56,826 nucleotides of DNA from an uncultured Acidimicrobiales bacterium (lineage in GTDB: Bacteria; Actinomycetota; Acidimicrobiia; Acidimicrobiales; UBA10347). Numbering within the stretch: the first letter of the stretch is position 1; every line of letters begins with the position of its first letter. The translations under genes and the position numbers were made by a program. Below are positions 27,328 through 37,273 of this stretch, in pieces. Where the stretch lies: contig CALKPY010000074.1 in assembly GCA_937991435.1 (NCBI GenBank), positions 1 to 56,826 on the forward strand, given 5' to 3'. The notes below the pieces were generated by a model, which worked only from the letters and a program-made list of their open reading frames with translations, ran no database searches and was not told where the DNA came from.

Positions 27328-27984
27328 TCAGGCCCGGCGCGACTTGACCATTCGCCGAGCAATCAAAAGTGCAGCGATACCGCCGACGACCGGAAGCGCT
27401 CGTTTGAACATGGGGGCTCCCGCTGCGTCGAGCAGGTCGACAGCTTCGACCTCTGGCGAATCGATCGAGCGGGGGCCTTCAGAGCCGGTACCCACATCGG
27501 GCGCCTGTGCTGGCGAATCGGCCAGACCAATCGTCGAATCAGATGCAACGAGATCGCGCAAGTTGTCCGAGAACTGACCCATCAGCTTGTTGCTGACGTC
27601 AGCAATCACGCCCCTTCCGAACTGGGCGACCTTGCCCGTGATTGACAGGTCGGTGTGCACATCGACCCGAGTCACGGTGTCTGAGACCTCGTGCAATGTG
27701 GCCGTGATCAATGCATTCGCGTTGCCAGCTCCGCGCGTATCGCGCCCATCAGCCTTGATGACCACTCGCCCCGCAGCCTCGTCTCGTTCGATGAACACCG
27801 CCTGGCCCTTGTACTGCGCCGTGATTGGACCAACCTTGATCTTTACGACTCCTTTGAACTCGTCGCCGTCAATCTCTTGAAGCTGGGCCCCCGGCAGGCA
27901 TGGCGCGATTCGTTCGACGTCGTTCACGACTCTCCACGCCACCGATCGGTCTGCTTCGACTTCAAAACTGTTGTTCAGGTCCAT
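27328..27984 (-). CDS. CoxG-like SRPBCC protein (CO dehydrogenase subunit G family)
   Basis: A 218-residue protein. The first 150 residues form a CoxG-type SRPBCC domain (M-D-L-N-N-S-F-E-V, C-L-P-G-A-Q-L, Y-K-G-Q-A-V-F, G-R-G-V-I-A-D-V-S-N-K-L-M). The tail is acidic and then ends with a hydrophobic helix and a basic end (A-R-R-M-V-K-S-R-R-A). CoxG is thought to recruit the CoxDE maturation complex to the membrane, and the C-terminal helix here agrees with that. I chose the ATG at 27984, which overlaps the MobA/MocA-like gene by ten bases. The longer frame to 28149 is not needed. It ends three bases before DUF501. Confidence 0.9.
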   Translation of the reverse strand: MDLNNSFEVEADRSVAWRVVNDVERIAPCLPGAQLQEIDGDEFKGVVKIKVGPITAQYKGQAVFIERDEAAGRVVIKADGRDTRGAGNANALITATLHEVSDTVTRVDVHTDLSITGKVAQFGRGVIADVSNKLMGQFSDNLRDLVASDSTIGLADSPAQAPDVGTGSEGPRSIDSPEVEAVDLLDAAGAPMFKRALPVVGGIAALLIARRMVKSRRA

Positions 27985-28730
27985 GTGCCTAGTTCTTTCT
28001 GCAATGCATCTCGCCGTACCCGGTCGAGTCCCGCGATGGTGTCGACGTCTACCGGACTGCCTGGGCAGGGTATCTCCACCACAAGGTCGGGCCGAGTACT
28101 CAGAAGCTGGCGTGCTCCCTCGTCGCCATCGAGCGGAAGCAGTCCCCAAACATCACGATCAAGTTTGACCGGTGGAGTGCGGTCATGGCGGAAGCTGGCC
28201 ACAGCGATTGGGCTCGTCGAGCTGGCCACAAGGCGCCACGCTTGTGGCGGAATGTACGGCTGATCGCCGAGACCAACAATCATCGATTGATAGCCGAAGG
28301 CCGCTGCGTAGTGACTAGCGACCTGCAACGACTGAGCCTGACCGTCGGCCCAGTCATGGTTCTGCACAACAGATGCCTCGGCTGGCACAAGCCCTGTGAC
28401 ATCGACGGCACCGCTGATGACCACGACCTCGGCAAAACCAGCATCGACTGCATGCTGCACCGCCCACCACAGAAGCGGGCGCTTCGCTAGTGGGGTTGCC
28501 AACTTGTGATCGTCGGCGGTGAAGCGGCTACCGGCCCCGGCCGCGAGAATCACCGCGAGGCAGTCAGGCGGGACGGCCAGAGCGTCTGGCTCGTGCAGCA
28601 GATCCGTCTCAATCCCATCTGGCGCGAGGCCCGCGCCTTCGACGTCGCTGCTTGTCTCATGTATCTCGGCGACTTCATCGCCAGTCAGGTTCGACACCGT
28701 GCAAGTGTGCCGGACAAAGGTAGGCGTCAC
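27975..28730 (-). CDS. MobA/MocA-like nucleotidyltransferase
   Basis: A 251-residue NTP transferase-like protein of the MocA/MobA group, which makes the dinucleotide form of the molybdenum cofactor (MCD in CO-dehydrogenase-type enzymes). The signature A-V-I-L-A-A-G-A-G-S-R-F lies near residue 60, and G-L-G-D-Q-P-Y-I near 155 corresponds to the metal-binding G-D-x-P motif. An acidic N-terminal extension of about 45 residues comes before the domain; a later start is possible. The neighbours are coxG-like (overlapping) and, after a plus-strand gene, two XdhC-type genes, so the cytosine-transferring MocA role is the best guess. Confidence 0.85.
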   Translation of the reverse strand: MTPTFVRHTCTVSNLTGDEVAEIHETSSDVEGAGLAPDGIETDLLHEPDALAVPPDCLAVILAAGAGSRFTADDHKLATPLAKRPLLWWAVQHAVDAGFAEVVVISGAVDVTGLVPAEASVVQNHDWADGQAQSLQVASHYAAAFGYQSMIVGLGDQPYIPPQAWRLVASSTSPIAVASFRHDRTPPVKLDRDVWGLLPLDGDEGARQLLSTRPDLVVEIPCPGSPVDVDTIAGLDRVRRDALQKELGTWT

Positions 28731-28796
28731 GCCGACGATTCCGAACAGAGGCCGTGAGCGTCATTCGAGGGTGCACTCACGCTCTAGGGTGGAGCC

Positions 28797-29243
28797 GTGG
28801 ATGATCTGGTTACTCCGTCGGCCCTGCGGGTCAACATGATGTTGTGCGATGCTGCTCAGGCAACCAATGGCAAGTTGTTCCTGCTCGGTGGCGGCCTGTC
28901 CGTAATCGGCCCAAAGCCGCAACCGCTCGCCATTGCGATGCACGTGACGGTTCCGTGGGATCGAGCCAATATCCCCCATGCCTGGAAGCTCGACCTTGTT
29001 GACGAAGACGGCCGGCCGGTCATGGCTGGCGATAAAGCCATCTCGGTCAATGGTCGGTTCGAAGCGGGCCGGCCCGCCGGCTTGCGAGCGGGAACCCCGT
29101 TGGGCGTTGCACTGGCCATCAACCTTTCGGCGCTTCGTCTTAAGCCGGGAATCGGCTACTCGTTCGTACTCGAGATCGACGGTGACTCTCGACCCGAATG
29201 GCGTTGCCCATTGTTCGTGCGAGACGCCAACCCCACGGCATAA
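28797..29243 (+). CDS. DUF6941-like hypothetical protein
   Basis: A 148-residue protein with a GTG start. It has the pattern of small actinobacterial proteins annotated DUF6941: M-L-C-D-A-A-Q near residue 16, then G-K-L-F-L-L-G-G-G, then a beta-rich body with W-K-L-D-L-V-D-E-D-G-R-P. No signal or membrane helix is visible. It lies on the opposite strand inside the cox-like accessory cluster and splits it into two transcripts. No function is known to me, and the DUF number is from memory. Confidence 0.75.
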   Translation: MDDLVTPSALRVNMMLCDAAQATNGKLFLLGGGLSVIGPKPQPLAIAMHVTVPWDRANIPHAWKLDLVDEDGRPVMAGDKAISVNGRFEAGRPAGLRAGTPLGVALAINLSALRLKPGIGYSFVLEIDGDSRPEWRCPLFVRDANPTA

Positions 29244-29287
29244 CACGCGTAGGGCGCGTCGCTGCCACGGTTCATCGCGGTCGCGCT

Positions 29288-30079
29288 CTAGCGTTCGTGT
29301 ATTGGCCCGGTGCGATCGCGTAGCGCGCTGACCTCACGCCCTGAGCGCAGGGCAATGATCTCGGCGCAGATCGAGATGGCTGTTTCTTCGGGTGTACGGC
29401 CACCAATGTCAATGCCAATTGGAGAGCGAAGCCGGTCGAGTCCAGCCTGGTCGACGCCAGCTTCTCGCAACCGCTCGGTTCGCCCGTCGTGGGTCTTGCG
29501 GCTGCCCATAACGCCGATGTAGCCGACGTTGGTCTGCAGCGCTCGGGTCACAGCCGGCACGTCGAATTTGTTGTCGTGGGTCAATATGGCCACAACGTCT
29601 CGTGGGCCAAGGACATCGCCGAACTGGTCAAACACCTCGTCGGGCCAGGCGACACAGATCTCGTCGGCCATCGGAAACCGGCGAGGTGTCGCAAACACCG
29701 GGCGGGCATCTGCCACAACTACGCGATAGCCCAGCAGCTTTGCCGAGTCGGCCAAAGCTGCGGTGAAGTCAACTGCCCCAAAGATCAGCATGAATGGTGG
29801 CGGCGCCTGCGACTCGATGAAGACCGTCAGATCGTTTTCACGCTGTTGGCCGTTCGCTCCGTAATTACGAACACCGCTGCGACCGACCTCGAGTTCTGCC
29901 AATGCGTCGCGCTCGACTACGCGATCGAGTTCAGAGTCTCCTAGCGTGCCGGCCACCGGTTCACCCGGGCGCACCAGGATCTTCGAACCAAGACCGATCC
30001 CGTGAATGATCGTGACGAGGCATACCGCGTGCTCCGATCGAACGGCAGCCGCGTACTGCTCAAAAAGTGATTCGGTCAC
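29288..30079 (-). CDS. XdhC-family protein (CoxI/CoxF-like), Rossmann domain form
   Basis: A 263-residue XdhC-type protein. The C-terminal Rossmann domain has L-I-F-G-A-V-D-F near residue 95, V-V-V-A-D-A-R-P, and the closing G-V-M-G-S-R-K-T-H plus G-I-D-I-G-G-R-T-P-E-E-T-A-I-S-I segment. XdhC proteins bind the molybdenum cofactor and help its sulfuration and insertion into molybdenum hydroxylases. The GTG start overlaps the stop of the small XdhC-like gene by four bases (GTGA). The first Cys in the N-terminal region, seen in many XdhC proteins, is present as A-V-C-L-V. Confidence 0.93.
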   Translation of the reverse strand: MTESLFEQYAAAVRSEHAVCLVTIIHGIGLGSKILVRPGEPVAGTLGDSELDRVVERDALAELEVGRSGVRNYGANGQQRENDLTVFIESQAPPPFMLIFGAVDFTAALADSAKLLGYRVVVADARPVFATPRRFPMADEICVAWPDEVFDQFGDVLGPRDVVAILTHDNKFDVPAVTRALQTNVGYIGVMGSRKTHDGRTERLREAGVDQAGLDRLRSPIGIDIGGRTPEETAISICAEIIALRSGREVSALRDRTGPIHER

Positions 30080-30390
30080 CAGTCGAGCGGTTCGATGTAC
30101 AGGTGGATCGTGCCGCCGCAGGTGAGGCCGACCGCAAAAGCTTCATCGTCGGTATACCCAAATGTCACCATGCGACGGCTCTGGGAATCGATGATCTCGA
30201 GTGCTTCGGAAACAACCGCTCCCTCGACGCAACCGCCTGAAACCGACCCGACTACTTCGCCGTCTTCGTTTACGGCCATTGCCGCGCCTGGGTCTCTCGG
30301 ACCAGATCCTTCGATATCGACGACTCGGGCTACGGCGATTCGCTTGCCAGCCTGTCGCCAACTGACGAGGTCGTCGAGAATATCTTTCAC
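30076..30390 (-). CDS. Small XdhC/CoxI-domain protein
   Basis: A 104-residue protein equal to a lone XdhC_CoxI N-terminal domain. The conserved pieces are G-S-G-P-R-D-P-G-A-A-M-A-V near residue 28, G-S-V-S-G-G-C-V-E-G-A-V near 48, and a second conserved C-G-G-T-I-H near the end. The two cysteines are the family's likely cofactor-contact residues. It overlaps both neighbours by four bases, in the order VWA protein, this, then the Rossmann XdhC protein. This resembles the split CoxF and CoxI pair of CO dehydrogenase clusters. Confidence 0.92.
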   Translation of the reverse strand: MKDILDDLVSWRQAGKRIAVARVVDIEGSGPRDPGAAMAVNEDGEVVGSVSGGCVEGAVVSEALEIIDSQSRRMVTFGYTDDEAFAVGLTCGGTIHLYIEPLDW

Positions 30391-31631
30391 ACCCTTGACG
30401 CTATCTGTGCGGCATCAGTGTCGGAACGATGAGCCGTGCGGTTGATCGCAGCGCCAAGAGTTTCGAGAGCCCGAAGCGAATGCCCCTCAACAAATTCGTC
30501 GATATGCGGCAACGCAGCAGCCATGCCACGAGCGAGTGGCTCGTACCCGTCGGTGGCCTTGAGCGGGTTTGACCAAACCACCCGATAGGCGACTCGGGCG
30601 AGTCTCGCCATTTGTTCCGACATGAGGGCAGGGTCGCCGCGGTCCCAGCCGTCGGACATGATCACGACCACTGCGCCTCTCGCCATTCCGCGTACCGCCC
30701 ATTCGTCGTTAAATGATCGGATTGAGCTTCCGAGGCGAGTACCTCCAGACCAGTCGTCGACAGCATCACCGGCGTTACTCAGCGCCCGATCGGGATCGAG
30801 AGTGGCGAGTTCGCGTGTCAGACGAGTCAGCCGAGTGCCCAAGGTGAACGCCTCGACGCGCCCACGAGCCAGAACGGTGGCGTGCACAAACCTCAACAGG
30901 GCCCGGGAGTACGGCTCCATCGATCCGCTGATGTCGAGCAGCAGCACGACTCGACGATTGCGCTCACTGCGTTGCCGAAAGGCACGGTGAATCGGCTCGC
31001 CGCCGTCGGCCAACGCCCGACGGATTGTGCGGCGCATATCAGGCCGACCGCGGCCTGATGACGACGCAACAAGCCGACGCGACGGTTTGCGGGCACCTGC
31101 AACGCGCATACCGGCCATGAGGTGCGCCAATTCGCGCAGCTCCTGCTTGTCGTAGTGAGAGAAATCCTTGTCACGCAGAACTTCTGCTGCGCTATACCGC
31201 ATGACGACATCGGGTTCGGTGCCGTCGTCCTCATTGTCGCCGTCGTCAGATCCCGAATCGTCATCGTCGGAATCAAATGCGATCGATGTCGTAATCGTTT
31301 GTTGCACCACTTCATCACCGGTTTCTGCCCCTACCCAGTAGGCGCCGAATACTCGGTGGTACGTCGCGAAGTCTTCTGAGCGGGTGATCAACGTCGTGCG
31401 CCCGCACCAATACCGGGCAGAACGGTCAAGGTCACCAACAGCACTTAGCGCACGGACATATGTCAACGTGGCCCCAATCGGGACGACCAGACCGGCCGAG
31501 CGCAGAGCATTGACAAATCCAGCGGCGAGGACCGGCAATTTGTGCCGATCAACTTCACGGCCCGCTCGTAGCTCAAACTGTTCGCCAATCACCGTCTTGG
31601 GAGTGACAAGCCATTCGGGAGTAGAGGTCAC
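30387..31631 (-). CDS. CoxE-like von Willebrand factor A domain protein
   Basis: A 414-residue VWA protein of the CoxE type. A helical N-terminal half with an acidic run (about 130-150, rich in D and E) is followed by a VWA domain with the metal-ion-dependent adhesion site D-I-S-G-S near residue 240 and the T and D residues further on (S-D-G-W-D). CoxE works with the CoxD MoxR-type AAA+ ATPase to mature the [CuSMoO2] or similar site of molybdenum hydroxylases. It starts with GTG 16 bases after the moxR gene and overlaps the small XdhC gene by four bases. Confidence 0.92.
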   Translation of the reverse strand: MTSTPEWLVTPKTVIGEQFELRAGREVDRHKLPVLAAGFVNALRSAGLVVPIGATLTYVRALSAVGDLDRSARYWCGRTTLITRSEDFATYHRVFGAYWVGAETGDEVVQQTITTSIAFDSDDDDSGSDDGDNEDDGTEPDVVMRYSAAEVLRDKDFSHYDKQELRELAHLMAGMRVAGARKPSRRLVASSSGRGRPDMRRTIRRALADGGEPIHRAFRQRSERNRRVVLLLDISGSMEPYSRALLRFVHATVLARGRVEAFTLGTRLTRLTRELATLDPDRALSNAGDAVDDWSGGTRLGSSIRSFNDEWAVRGMARGAVVVIMSDGWDRGDPALMSEQMARLARVAYRVVWSNPLKATDGYEPLARGMAAALPHIDEFVEGHSLRALETLGAAINRTAHRSDTDAAQIASRV

Positions 31632-31647
31632 GTTTCAAGCCTTGGTC

Positions 31648-32565
31648 TCACGAAACGGTTCGAGTCGCCTCGTCAACGATCTGGTCGAGGCCGTGGTCAC
31701 GCACCCGCTGCTGGTCTTCGCGGTATTTCAGCACGCTTCCGAGACTGGCGTCGGCGGCATCGACTGCCAATCCCTGTTGCTCGAGCCGCTGCAGAGCCTG
31801 CGCCCAGTCGATGCTCTCGGCTACACCCGGCGGCTTGTAAAGCCCCAGGCCGCGAAACTGGGCCACAGCGATGGCGACCTGACCTGCGAGCTTGTCAGTC
31901 ACACCGTGAGTCCGTCGTTTGATGATCTCGACCTCTCGCTCGAAACCCGGATGCTCCACCCAGTGATACAGCGCCCTGCGTTTGAGCGCATCGTGTACGT
32001 CACGGGTGCGATTCGACGTGATGATGACGATCGGTGGCACCGAAGCTGAGAACGTTCCGAGCTCGGGAACCGTGACCGCGTATTCGCTAAGCATTTCGAG
32101 CAGAAAGGCTTCGAACTCATCGTCAGCTCGGTCAACCTCGTCAATGAGCAGAACTGGCGGAACCGAGTCGTCGTGGTCGATCGCGGCAAGAAGCGGACGT
32201 CGAACCAAGAATTTCTCACCGTAAAGGGCGTCGCCAACCGCTTCGGCGTCGCCATCGAGAGCGCCCACTGCTTCGAGTGTGCGCAAATGCAGGAGTTGAC
32301 GGCTGTAGTCCCACTCATACACCGCCTGCGACGAGTCCAATCCCTCGTAGCACTGCAACCGAATCAGTCGTGCCCCAGACCACCTTGCGAGTGTTTTGGC
32401 TACCTCGGTCTTGCCGACGCCGGCCTCGCCCTCGAGCAGCAGAGGTCGCTGCAACTCGATCGCGAGAAACACAGCCGTTGCCAATGCCTCGTCGGCGAGG
32501 TAATCATGCTCGGCAAGTCCCAAGGCAACTTCAGCGACAGAGGTGGGCGGAAACGCGACGGTCAT
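31648..32565 (-). CDS. MoxR-family AAA+ ATPase (CoxD-like)
   Basis: A 305-residue MoxR AAA+ protein. Walker A is G-E-A-G-V-G-K-T-E near residue 42, Walker B is V-L-L-I-D-E-V-D near 117, sensor 1 is I-I-T-S-N-R near 160, and the pattern Y-E-G-L-D-S-S-Q-A-V-Y-E-W is the MoxR-type insert. With the VWA protein next door it forms the standard ATPase/VWA chaperone pair. It leads the minus-strand cox accessory operon. The 110 bases upstream, towards the ftsB-like gene, contain a group of overlapping inverted repeats. Confidence 0.93.
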   Translation of the reverse strand: MTVAFPPTSVAEVALGLAEHDYLADEALATAVFLAIELQRPLLLEGEAGVGKTEVAKTLARWSGARLIRLQCYEGLDSSQAVYEWDYSRQLLHLRTLEAVGALDGDAEAVGDALYGEKFLVRRPLLAAIDHDDSVPPVLLIDEVDRADDEFEAFLLEMLSEYAVTVPELGTFSASVPPIVIITSNRTRDVHDALKRRALYHWVEHPGFEREVEIIKRRTHGVTDKLAGQVAIAVAQFRGLGLYKPPGVAESIDWAQALQRLEQQGLAVDAADASLGSVLKYREDQQRVRDHGLDQIVDEATRTVS

Positions 32566-32585
32566 CGCTGACGAGCGTAGGGCTC

Positions 32586-32611
32586 AGACCGCCTCAAGAC
32601 CGAGGCGGTCT
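32586..32611 (-). terminator. Strong hairpin between ftsB-like and moxR genes
   Basis: A perfect 10-bp stem, AGACCGCCTC with GAGGCGGTCT, closes a six-base loop. No T-run follows on either side. It lies after the ftsB-like stop and 20 bases before the moxR start on the minus strand. Its arms can also pair differently: CCTCAAG at 32592-32598 matches CTTGAGG at 32624-32630, and AAGACC can pair with GGTCTT inside the main hairpin. It may be a U-less terminator of eno-ftsB or a leader structure of the moxR operon. Confidence 0.4.
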
Positions 32612-32676
32612 TGCCGAAACCGGCTTGAGGTTCACTTGGAGCTACCCGTCACCCAACCAATGCGGCACGATTTGTA

Positions 32677-34718
<2,042 letters not shown>

Positions 34719-34734
34719 CTACGATGAAAGCGCT

Positions 34735-35712
34735 GTGACCGACCCGTTCCAAAGCCGCATCATTACCCCGATGAAAGCTGTCGCGGCCGACAACGCCCCA
34801 GACGGCGATGTGTGGGTACATGAGCTGAAGTGGGACGGCATGCGAGCAATCATGCACCTGCGCTCTGGCCTGACTCGGGTGCAGTCAGGAAACGGTCGAG
34901 ACGTGAGCGTCAGCTTCCCCGAGATTGCTCCAATCGCGCAGCTCGCCCGAGAGCTCGACGGTTTGGTACTCGACGGCGAGTTGGTGGCGTTTCGCGAAGG
35001 CTTGCCGAGCTTTGGAGCGCTCCAGCAACGAATGCACGTCGCGAATGAGCAGGAAGCTCAACGGCGGGCCCGTGTGACTCCGGTGATGTTCGTCGCCTTC
35101 GACGTATTACATGTCGGCGGAGATGACACAATGAGACTTCCGCTCAAGGATCGGCACCGTCTACTCAATCAGATCGTCGAACCTGGGCCATCATGGCGGG
35201 TAAGCGATCAACACGGCGGCGATGAGGGCGCTCAGGCGTTGCTCGACGTCGTGAACGCCAACAGCCTCGAGGGCATCGTCTCAAAACGCTCCGATGCAGC
35301 GTATGTGCCGGGCAAACGTTCCGCCAGCTGGGTGAAGGTAAAGCCACGCCAGCGTGAGGAATTCGTCGTTGGTGGCTGGATTTCGGGCCAGGGCAACCGA
35401 GCCAATGAAATCGGATCCCTTCTGCTGGGCTGGTACGACAGCGATTCAACGCTGCGGTATGCCGGTCGGGCCGGAAGCGGGCTCGACGCAACGTCGCTCG
35501 CCGACTGGCGGGCCACACTAAAGGCCGCTTCGACATCACCATTCGCCGACACCGTCGACGTTCCAAGAGATCGCACTGTTCATTGGGTGCAACCCGATCA
35601 CGTCGCCGAAATCGCATATGGCGAATGGCCCGCTGGTGGGCACTTGCGCCACCCGGCGGTGCTCGGTCGCCGAGCTGACAAGGCCGCTGCTGACGTGCGA
35701 CGAGAGGGGTAG
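34735..35712 (+). CDS. ATP-dependent DNA ligase (LigC/LigD ligase-domain type)
   Basis: A 325-residue ATP-dependent DNA ligase. The adenylation domain has the nucleotidyl-transfer lysine in E-L-K-W-D-G-M-R (motif I, Lys about residue 31), motif III F-V-A-F-D-V-L, motif IV L-E-G-I-V-S-K-R, and motif V W-V-K-V-K. The C-terminal OB domain follows with W-I-S-G-Q-G-N and E-I-A-Y-G-E-W. Such stand-alone ligases join DNA ends in repair, often together with Ku or archaeo-eukaryotic primases, none of which is next to it. I chose the GTG at 34735 because of GAAAG upstream. An in-frame TTG at 34705 is possible. Tandem dyads lie directly upstream. Confidence 0.92.
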   Translation: MTDPFQSRIITPMKAVAADNAPDGDVWVHELKWDGMRAIMHLRSGLTRVQSGNGRDVSVSFPEIAPIAQLARELDGLVLDGELVAFREGLPSFGALQQRMHVANEQEAQRRARVTPVMFVAFDVLHVGGDDTMRLPLKDRHRLLNQIVEPGPSWRVSDQHGGDEGAQALLDVVNANSLEGIVSKRSDAAYVPGKRSASWVKVKPRQREEFVVGGWISGQGNRANEIGSLLLGWYDSDSTLRYAGRAGSGLDATSLADWRATLKAASTSPFADTVDVPRDRTVHWVQPDHVAEIAYGEWPAGGHLRHPAVLGRRADKAAADVRREG

Positions 35713-35815
35713 GGCGCCGCGACCTGGCTGACCGGCACCTAGGGTCGCGTCGGGTGATCGAGATGACCACCTCGCTCCAAGGTCAACGCGACCCAAATCT
35801 GTCTAGCCTGCGGAC

Positions 35816-37273
35816 ATGACTGAACAGGATCAGGCCGCGGACACCATCGAGGCACGTGCCTATCGCGCTGCACTCGACGTGATCGCCGCTGTAGAACCCG
35901 ACGTAGCTTCGCATATCAGAGGCGAGCTCGACAATCAGCGCAGCCAGCTCAAACTGATTGCCAGTGAGAACTACGCCTCCCCCGCAGTACTGCTCGCGAT
36001 GGGTAACTGGTTCAGCGACAAGTACGCCGAGGGCATTCCCGGTCAGCGCTACTACGCCGGCTGTGAATACGTCGACAAAGTCGAAACCCTCGCCGTGAAC
36101 CGGGCCAAGGCCCTCTTCGGCGCCAAGCACGCATATGTGCAACCGCACTCTGGAATCGACGCCAACCTGGTCGCCTTTTGGGCTGTGCTCGCCCATCGAG
36201 TCGAGGCACCCTTCCTGACCGAACACGCCGCGAAAAATGTCAACGAGCTGACCGATAGCGACTGGGAAGATCTGCGACAGCTCTTCGGTGATCAGCGCAT
36301 GATCGGTATGGCTCTTGATTCAGGTGGCCATCTGACCCACGGCTTCAGGCCGAACATCTCAGGGAAGCTCTTCAACCAGCGCTCATACCATGTCGACCCT
36401 GAGACCGAGATGCTCGACTATGACGAGGTCGCCAAGGTTGCGCGTGAGTTCAAGCCGCTGATCATGGTTGCTGGGTACTCGGCGTATCCGAGAGCAGTCG
36501 ACTTCGCGAAACTGCGCGAAATCGCCGATGAGGTCGGTGCAACGCTCATGGTCGACATGGCCCACTTCGCTGGCCTCGTCGCCGGCAAGGTGTTCACCGG
36601 CGACTTCGATCCGCTTCCGCACGCCCACATCGTCACATCGACAACCCACAAGTCGCTGCGTGGACCGCGGGGCGGCATCGTGTTGACCAACGAAGAAGAC
36701 CTCGTCGAGTTCATCGACAAGGGTTGCCCCATGGTTCTCGGCGGTCCCCTCTCGAACGTCATGGCGGCCAAAGCCGTCGCCTTTGCCGAAGCACAACGGC
36801 CTGAGTTCTGCGACTATGCGCACCAGGTGCGAGACAACGCCTCGGCATTGGCTGAAGGAATCGCCAAACGCGGCGGGCGCATCGTCAGCGGAGGCACCGA
36901 AAACCACCTTTGCCTGGTCGACGTGACCAGCTTCGGGCTTACCGGGCGCCAAGCCGAATCAGCACTCGAGTCATCAGGCGTGATTGTCAATCGCAATTCA
37001 ATTCCATTCGACCCAAATGGTGCGTGGTACACCTCAGGTATACGCCTCGGCACGCCCGCACTCACCACGATCGGCATGGACACCAGCGACCTCGATGAAG
37101 TCGCCGACATCATGTGCGAAGTCCTTGCGGCCACCGAAGCTTCGACGACGACGGCAGGTGAGCCGTCAAAGGCCAAATTCACCCTTGCTGATGAGGTTCG
37201 GGAACGGGCTCGTTCGCGTTCGGCGGAACTACTTGCGCAGAACCCGCTCTACCCCGAAATCGGCGCTATCTGA
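35816..37273 (+). CDS. glyA: Serine hydroxymethyltransferase, long form
   Basis: This PLP enzyme interconverts serine and glycine with tetrahydrofolate. S-E-N-Y-A-S and [13 protein letters not shown] near the start, G-G-H-L-T-H-G, and the PLP lysine in [14 protein letters not shown] are all present. At 485 residues it is 50-70 longer than the common bacterial form. The extra length is an N-terminal extension, an insert between the A-F-W-A-V-L helix and G-G-H-L-T-H-G (including V-E-A-P-F-L and V-N-E-L), and a C-terminal tail. I recall that insert from a long SHMT form in chlamydiae and related groups. The stop overlaps the 3' end of mazG by 25 bases. Confidence 0.96.
   Translation: MTEQDQAADTIEARAYRAALDVIAAVEPDVASHIRGELDNQRSQLKLIASENYASPAVLLAMGNWFSDKYAEGIPGQRYYAGCEYVDKVETLAVNRAKALFGAKHAYVQPHSGIDANLVAFWAVLAHRVEAPFLTEHAAKNVNELTDSDWEDLRQLFGDQRMIGMALDSGGHLTHGFRPNISGKLFNQRSYHVDPETEMLDYDEVAKVAREFKPLIMVAGYSAYPRAVDFAKLREIADEVGATLMVDMAHFAGLVAGKVFTGDFDPLPHAHIVTSTTHKSLRGPRGGIVLTNEEDLVEFIDKGCPMVLGGPLSNVMAAKAVAFAEAQRPEFCDYAHQVRDNASALAEGIAKRGGRIVSGGTENHLCLVDVTSFGLTGRQAESALESSGVIVNRNSIPFDPNGAWYTSGIRLGTPALTTIGMDTSDLDEVADIMCEVLAATEASTTTAGEPSKAKFTLADEVRERARSRSAELLAQNPLYPEIGAI

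Noticed and set aside
31384-32049. 221-codon plus-strand frame across the VWA/MoxR junction
   Set aside because: It has no recognisable domain and is antisense to the MoxR and VWA coding sequences.
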